NCBI RefSeq assembly: GCF_000721705.1
Contig: NZ_JOJL01000003.1
Location: 62,001-126,000 of the forward strand
Length of the DNA stretch: 64,000 nt
Direction of reading: 5' to 3'
DNA from: Actinoplanes subtropicus
Lineage (GTDB): Bacteria > Actinomycetota > Actinomycetes > Mycobacteriales > Micromonosporaceae
Below the pieces are notes generated by a model that did no database searches, was not told where the DNA came from, and saw only the letters and a program-made list of their open reading frames with translations. Each line of letters begins with the position of its first letter. The stretch's first letter is position 1. Below, one piece after another: positions 59,935-64,000 of this stretch. The translations under genes and the position numbers were made by a program.

Positions 59935-60315
59935 ATGCCCGCGGCAGACCAGATCAGAGCCACCGTGCTGCGGTACGTGGACAGCTTCAATCGTCAGGAC
60001 CGGGCCCAGTTCCTGTCCCTGTTCGCCGACGACGTCGTGCAGATCGACCCGGTCGGCTCGGCACCCCGCACCGGGATCGCCGCGCTCGCGGCGTTCTGGG
60101 ACGGGCTCTACGCGAGCTGCGACGGTGTCGACTTCCGGGTCACCGACCTGGTCGTCTCCGGCGACGAGGCGGCCCTCGTCTTCCACCTCACCCAGACCCT
60201 GTCGAGCGGCTTCGTCGACATCGACGGCGTGGACGTCTTCGCGATCGGCGACGACGGCCGGATCGCGTCGGTCAAGGGCTACTCGGACGCCGACCACGTG
60301 AAGCAGCGCGGGTGA
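59935..60315 (+). CDS. NTF2/SnoaL-like protein
   Basis: A 126-aa protein of the ketosteroid-isomerase-like fold (RATVLRYVDSFNRQDRAQFL, FADDVVQIDPVGSAPRTGIA, GVDVFAIGDDGRIASVKGY). ATG 59935 follows GGCGGAGG, 14 bp after the DJ-1 stop. Part of the same operon. Function unknown. Confidence 0.83.
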   Translation: MPAADQIRATVLRYVDSFNRQDRAQFLSLFADDVVQIDPVGSAPRTGIAALAAFWDGLYASCDGVDFRVTDLVVSGDEAALVFHLTQTLSSGFVDIDGVDVFAIGDDGRIASVKGYSDADHVKQRG

Positions 60316-60319
60316 GTAG

Positions 60320-61519
60320 ATGGCCTCGCCCGGTATAGCGGCGAAGGGCGTTCCGCCGCGTCGCCGGCCCCCGCGGTTGCGGACGGCCGGCGACGCGGTG
60401 GCCGAACGGCACGCCACCAACCTGGAGCTCTTCTTCGACCTGGTCTTCATGGTCGCGGTCGCGGAGCTGGCCGAGCTGCTCATCGACGATCCGACGCCGG
60501 CCGGTTTCCTGCGCTACGGCCTGCTCTTCGTGCCGGTCTGCTGGGCCTGGGTGGGCTACACGTTCCTCGCCGACCGGTTCGACAACGACGACGTCCCGCA
60601 CCGGGTTGTCATGATCAGCGCGATGCTCGCCGTCGGCGGTCTCGCGCTCGCCCTCCCACACGCCTTCGGCGGCGGTTCGGGCCCGATCCGGTTCGCCGCC
60701 GGCTACGTCGTGGTCCGGGTGCTACTGATCTTGCTGTACGCGCGGGCCCACCTGCACGTCGAGACCGCCCGCCCGCTGACCGCCCGCTACCTGACCGGTT
60801 TCGTGCTCGGGGCGGCGGTCTGGTTGCTCTCGATCTTCGTGCCGGCCGGCGCCGTCCGATATGGACTCTGGTGCCTGGGCCTGGCGGTCGAGATGCTCAC
60901 CCCGCTGCTGTCGGCGAAGGCGATCGCCCGGGTGCCGTTCCACGTCTCGCACATCCCCGAGCGGTTCGGCCTGTTCGTGCTGATCGTGCTCGGCGAGACG
61001 GTCGCGCTGGACGCCATCGGCATCACCGAGGGCGGCGCCGACCCGGTGGCGATGGCCGCGGCCGCGAGCGGCTTCCTGATCACCGCGGCGCTCTGGTGGC
61101 TCTACTTCGACTGCGTGGATCCGTCTCCGCTGCGCCGCTGGCTGTGGACCGGCGCCGCGTACGTCTACGGCCACCTGGTCATCTTCGCCGGGGTCACGCT
61201 GACCGGCGTGGGCACGCTGCTCTCCGCCCTGTCCGTGAGCCGCCCCGACCTGACCGGCACGGCCCGCTGGGCCCTGTGCGGCGGCACCGGCGGATTCCTG
61301 CTGGCGATCGGCCTCATCCACTGGGTCGACAAGGCACCGCGCGGCGACCTGCGCGCCTGGACCCGGGTCTCGCTCGGCGCGATCTGCCTGGTCGTGGGCG
61401 CCCTGGGTACGGGCCTTCCGCCGATGGCGGTCGAGGGCATCCTGGCGATCGGCCTGGCCGGCCAGGTCTTCCTCGAACTCCACCGCATCTGCCCGCCCCT
61501 GGGCACCCACCGTCAGTGA
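60320..61519 (+). CDS. LtrA-family low-temperature requirement membrane protein
   Basis: A 399-aa LtrA-type protein: the family N-terminus (NLELFFDLVFMVAVAELAEL), then about 10 membrane segments, including FGLFVLIVLGETVALDAIGI (the LtrA GEsv motif). In Listeria, ltrA is needed for growth in the cold; molecular role unknown. 4 bp after the NTF2-like gene stop, so it ends the operon. GTGAGTAG just before its ATG is probably chance. Confidence 0.87.
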   Translation: MASPGIAAKGVPPRRRPPRLRTAGDAVAERHATNLELFFDLVFMVAVAELAELLIDDPTPAGFLRYGLLFVPVCWAWVGYTFLADRFDNDDVPHRVVMISAMLAVGGLALALPHAFGGGSGPIRFAAGYVVVRVLLILLYARAHLHVETARPLTARYLTGFVLGAAVWLLSIFVPAGAVRYGLWCLGLAVEMLTPLLSAKAIARVPFHVSHIPERFGLFVLIVLGETVALDAIGITEGGADPVAMAAAASGFLITAALWWLYFDCVDPSPLRRWLWTGAAYVYGHLVIFAGVTLTGVGTLLSALSVSRPDLTGTARWALCGGTGGFLLAIGLIHWVDKAPRGDLRAWTRVSLGAICLVVGALGTGLPPMAVEGILAIGLAGQVFLELHRICPPLGTHRQ

Positions 61520-62767
61520 TCAGGCGGCCCGGGAGCCGAGCATGCCGTGCGGGTCCAGCACGTACTTACGCGCCGCGCCCTGGTCGAATTCCTGGTAGCC
61601 CCGCGGCGCCTGGTCCAGCGTGATCGCGGTGGCGTTGACGTTCTTCGCGATCTGCACCTTGTCGTGCAGGATCGCCATCATCAGGTTGCGGTTGTACTTC
61701 ATGACCGGGCACTGGCCGGTCACGAAGGAGTGCGACTTCGCCCAGCCGAGCCCCAGGCGCAGCGAGAGCGAACCGACCTTCGCCGACTCGTCGACGCCGC
61801 CCGGGTCGCCCGTCACGTACAGGCCGGGGACGCCGATCGCGCCGCCCGCCCGGGTCATCGTCATGAGCGAGTTCAGCACGGTCGCCGGCATCTCGGTCCG
61901 GGCGTCCTGGCCGTGGCCGCGGGCCTCGAAGCCGACCGCGTCGACCGCCGCGTCCACCAGCGGCTCGCCGATCGCCGGCGCGTCGTGCCCGAGGATCTGC
62001 TGCACCTGCTCGGCCGGGTCGCCCTCGGCGACGTTCACCGTCTCGCAGCCGAAGCTGCGGGCCTGCGCGAGCCGCTCCTCGTTCAGGTCACCCACGATCA
62101 CCACGGCCGCGCCCAGCAGGAACGCCGAGGTGGCCGCCGCGAGGCCGACCGGGCCCGCGCCCGCCACGTACACCGTGGAACCGGAGGTGACGCCGGCGCT
62201 GACGCAGCCGTGGTAGCCGGTCGGGAAGATGTCGGCGAGCATGGCCAGGTCGAGCATCTTCGCCATCGCCTGGTCGCGGTCCGGGAATTTCAGCAGGTTC
62301 CAGTCCGCGTACGGGACCAGCACGTACTCGGCCTGCCCGCCGATCCAGCCGCCCATGTCGACGTAGCCGTACGCCGAGCCCGGCCGGTCCGGGTTCACGT
62401 TCAGGCAGACCCCGGTCTTGCCCTCCTTGCAGTTGCGGCACCGGCCACAGGCGATGTTGAACGGCACCGAGCACACGTCGCCGGGCTTGATGAACTCGAC
62501 GTCCGGCCCGACCTCGACCACCTCACCGGTGATCTCGTGGCCGAGCACCAGGCCCTCGGGGGCGGTGGTCCGCCCACGCACCATGTGCTGATCGCTGCCG
62601 CAGATGTTGGTGGCGACCGCCTTGAGGATCGCCCCGTGCCGGACCTTCCGGCCGATGTTGGCCTTGTTGACGCCCGGCCCGTCCTTCAGTTCGTACGTCG
62701 GGTAGTCGATGTCGTGGACCTCAACGCGTCCGGGTCCCTCGTACACCACTGCTCGGTTTCCTGGCAT
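61520..62767 (-). CDS. fdhA: Glutathione-independent formaldehyde dehydrogenase (zinc ADH family)
   Basis: A 415-aa NAD-dependent enzyme that oxidises formaldehyde to formate without glutathione. Zinc site C/H in NICGSDQHMVRGR and GHEITGEVVEVG, structural-zinc cysteines C-x2-C-x2-C-x7-C in CGRCRNCKEGKTGVC, Rossmann loop VAGAGPVGLAAA, and the family insert (PGGVDESAKVGSLSLRLGLG). Its stop abuts the convergent LtrA gene stop directly. Monocistronic, divergent from the ABC exporter. Confidence 0.9.
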   Translation of the reverse strand: MPGNRAVVYEGPGRVEVHDIDYPTYELKDGPGVNKANIGRKVRHGAILKAVATNICGSDQHMVRGRTTAPEGLVLGHEITGEVVEVGPDVEFIKPGDVCSVPFNIACGRCRNCKEGKTGVCLNVNPDRPGSAYGYVDMGGWIGGQAEYVLVPYADWNLLKFPDRDQAMAKMLDLAMLADIFPTGYHGCVSAGVTSGSTVYVAGAGPVGLAAATSAFLLGAAVVIVGDLNEERLAQARSFGCETVNVAEGDPAEQVQQILGHDAPAIGEPLVDAAVDAVGFEARGHGQDARTEMPATVLNSLMTMTRAGGAIGVPGLYVTGDPGGVDESAKVGSLSLRLGLGWAKSHSFVTGQCPVMKYNRNLMMAILHDKVQIAKNVNATAITLDQAPRGYQEFDQGAARKYVLDPHGMLGSRAA

Positions 62768-62960
62768 CTCCTGCCTCCTCTCACACCGCCAGTCTTCACC
62801 CCCACAACGTGATCAAAACGGAGCGATTGTCGCAGATCAAGCCGATAGTGGCATTGGTTACATATGGCAACTGAATCCGCCATGAATCCGCCGTGAAAGC
62901 GGGCGCGCGCAGGCTTCCCCAGGTCGCGGCGACGAGCGCCGCGCTGACGGAGGGAGCGGC

Positions 62961-63890
62961 ATGCCCAGCGCGATCGCGGTCTCGGGCCTGCGCAAATCGT
63001 TCGGCGACAAGGTCGTGCTGGACGGCATCGACCTCGAGGTGCCGGCGGGTACGACGTTCGCCCTGCTCGGCCCGAACGGCTCGGGCAAGACCACCACGGT
63101 GCAGATCCTGTCCACCTTGATCGGCGCGAGCGGCGGCACGGCGAGCATCGCCGGCCACGATCTCGCCACCGAGCCCCAGGCGGTACGCGGAGCGATCGGC
63201 GTGACCGGCCAGTTCTCGGCGGTCGACAACCTGCTGACCGGCGAGGAGAACCTGATCCTGATGGCCGCCCTGCACCATCTGGACCGGGCCGAGGGCCGGC
63301 GCCGGACGGCCGAGTTGCTCGACCGGTTCGATCTCGTGGATGCGGCGAAGCGGCTCGCGTCGACCTACTCCGGGGGCATGCGCCGCCGGCTCGACCTGGC
63401 GATGACGCTGATCGGCCGGCCCCGCGTGATCTTCCTGGACGAGCCGACCACCGGGCTCGATCCGCGCAGCCGGCGGCTGATGTGGCAGATCGTGCGGGAG
63501 CTGGTGGCCGGCGGCGTGACCATCTTCCTGACCACGCAGCAGTTGGAGGAGGCCGACGAGCTGGCCGACCGGATCGCGGTGCTCGACGGCGGCAAGGTGG
63601 TCGCGGCCGGGACTCCCGACGAGCTCAAACGCGGGCTCCCGGGTGGGCACGTACGGCTGATGTTTCAGGAAAAATCGGACCTGGATGCTGCGGTGCGGGC
63701 CGTCGAGCACGGCTCGCCCGACGATGAGGCGCTCACCCTCGACGTGCCCAGCGACGACGGAGTACGAGCCCTGCGGGATCTTCTGGACCGGCTGGACAAG
63801 GCGGGCATCGAGGTGGCGGGCCTGGACGTGCGCACCCCCGATCTCGAGGACGTCTTCTACAAGCTGACGGAGAAGGAGGCGGCGCGATGA
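62961..63890 (+). CDS. DrrA-type ABC exporter ATPase
   Basis: A 309-aa ABC ATPase of the daunorubicin-resistance type: Walker A LGPNGSGKTTT, signature STYSGGMRRRLDLAM, Walker B RVIFLDEPTTGLD, switch His replaced in FLTTQQLEEADEL by Gln, plus a C-terminal DrrA-CTD-like domain (about 230-305). It exports hydrophobic drugs together with its permease. ATG 62961 has GGAGGGAG. Overlaps the permease start by 4 bp. Confidence 0.92.
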   Translation: MPSAIAVSGLRKSFGDKVVLDGIDLEVPAGTTFALLGPNGSGKTTTVQILSTLIGASGGTASIAGHDLATEPQAVRGAIGVTGQFSAVDNLLTGEENLILMAALHHLDRAEGRRRTAELLDRFDLVDAAKRLASTYSGGMRRRLDLAMTLIGRPRVIFLDEPTTGLDPRSRRLMWQIVRELVAGGVTIFLTTQQLEEADELADRIAVLDGGKVVAAGTPDELKRGLPGGHVRLMFQEKSDLDAAVRAVEHGSPDDEALTLDVPSDDGVRALRDLLDRLDKAGIEVAGLDVRTPDLEDVFYKLTEKEAAR

Positions 63891-64000
63891 CCGACGCGAT
63901 GACGATGGTGCGGCGCAACTTCGCGCACACCCGGCGCAACCCCGGCGCGATCATCATGACGATCGCGCTCCCGGTCGTACTCCTGCTGCTGTTCGTCGGT
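63887..64000 (+). CDS. DrrB-type ABC exporter permease, cut by the window end
   Basis: The first 38 residues (MTMVRRNFAHTRRNPGAIIM and the start of a membrane helix) match ABC-2 type permeases. ATG overlaps the ATPase stop (ATGA). Confidence 0.8.
   Translation, partial: MTDAMTMVRRNFAHTRRNPGAIIMTIALPVVLLLLFVG

Noticed and set aside
60312..60319. GTGAGTAG just before the LtrA start codon as another regulon site
   Set aside because: Only one half-site, wrong orientation for LtrA, no -10 at the fixed distance, and it overlaps a stop codon and lies inside an operon.
1..64000. CRISPR array
   Set aside because: No set of regularly spaced repeats; the only tandem repeat (34441-34580) has no spacers.

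Overview
The window is high-GC actinobacterial DNA. A conservon-type signalling operon, an nSTAND/WD40 protein, LuxR regulators of the large ATPase (LAL) type, many GTG starts and abundant secreted proteins point to a filamentous actinomycete. Micromonosporaceae (an Actinoplanes relative) is my best guess from gene content; no rRNA or marker gene settles it.

Layout. 1-4.2 kb: 3' part of a tRNA-Ala(GGC) followed by a decayed integrative element (frameshifted excisionase-like gene, prim-pol/helicase replication pseudogene). 4.2-5.9 kb: secreted GH27 alpha-galactosidase with a ricin-type lectin domain. 6.3-8.1 kb: an intact-looking IS5-family element of 1818 bp with 25-bp inverted repeats, a TCA target duplication and two passenger genes. 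8.3-12.5 kb: a redox operon (two NADP-binding oxidoreductases, SDR, YceI) divergent from a MarR regulator over palindromic operators. 12.6-22.1 kb: cold-shock gene, FHA membrane protein and a small partner sharing a sequence motif, secreted proteins, an nSTAND-WD40 protein, a DUF2599 protein, small regulators. 22.1-23.2 kb: gene debris. 23.2-28.1 kb: a cvnABCD-like operon plus a betaine-type binding protein. 28.6-31.0 kb: decayed acetone carboxylase genes. 31-34.5 kb: a protease-like secreted protein without a recognisable catalytic domain, and an S53 peptidase, behind a perfect CebR-type box. 34.6-39.5 kb: a giant kinase/ATPase/GAF/GGDEF protein. 39.9-61.5 kb: a stress/carbon-storage island (MFS exporter, ferritin-like protein, ABM-VOC protein, DJ-1 proteins, SDR, TMEM175, GlgX, AGE-STAS fusion, LAL regulator, GlgC, GMC oxidoreductase, SnoaL-like proteins, LtrA). 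61.5-64 kb: formaldehyde dehydrogenase and a DrrAB-type ABC exporter cut by the window end.

Main result. Several transcription units of the 40-57 kb island start at promoters with one layout: an inverted repeat GTGAGTAG-N11..13-CTACTCAC (core TGAGTA/TACTCA) whose proximal half lies a fixed 30 bp (first base to first base) upstream of a TANNNT -10 box, with no usual -35. It precedes the MFS gene, the DJ-1/ABM-VOC/ferritin operon, the AGE-glgX operon and the GMC operon, with a weaker version before glgC. This looks like a local regulon controlled by one of the two LuxR-type regulators encoded inside it. For the MFS gene (and weakly for glgC) the geometry puts the transcription start on the GTG codon, i.e. 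a leaderless mRNA.

Many genes here are broken. I flag these as pseudogenes and name the frames that restore them.
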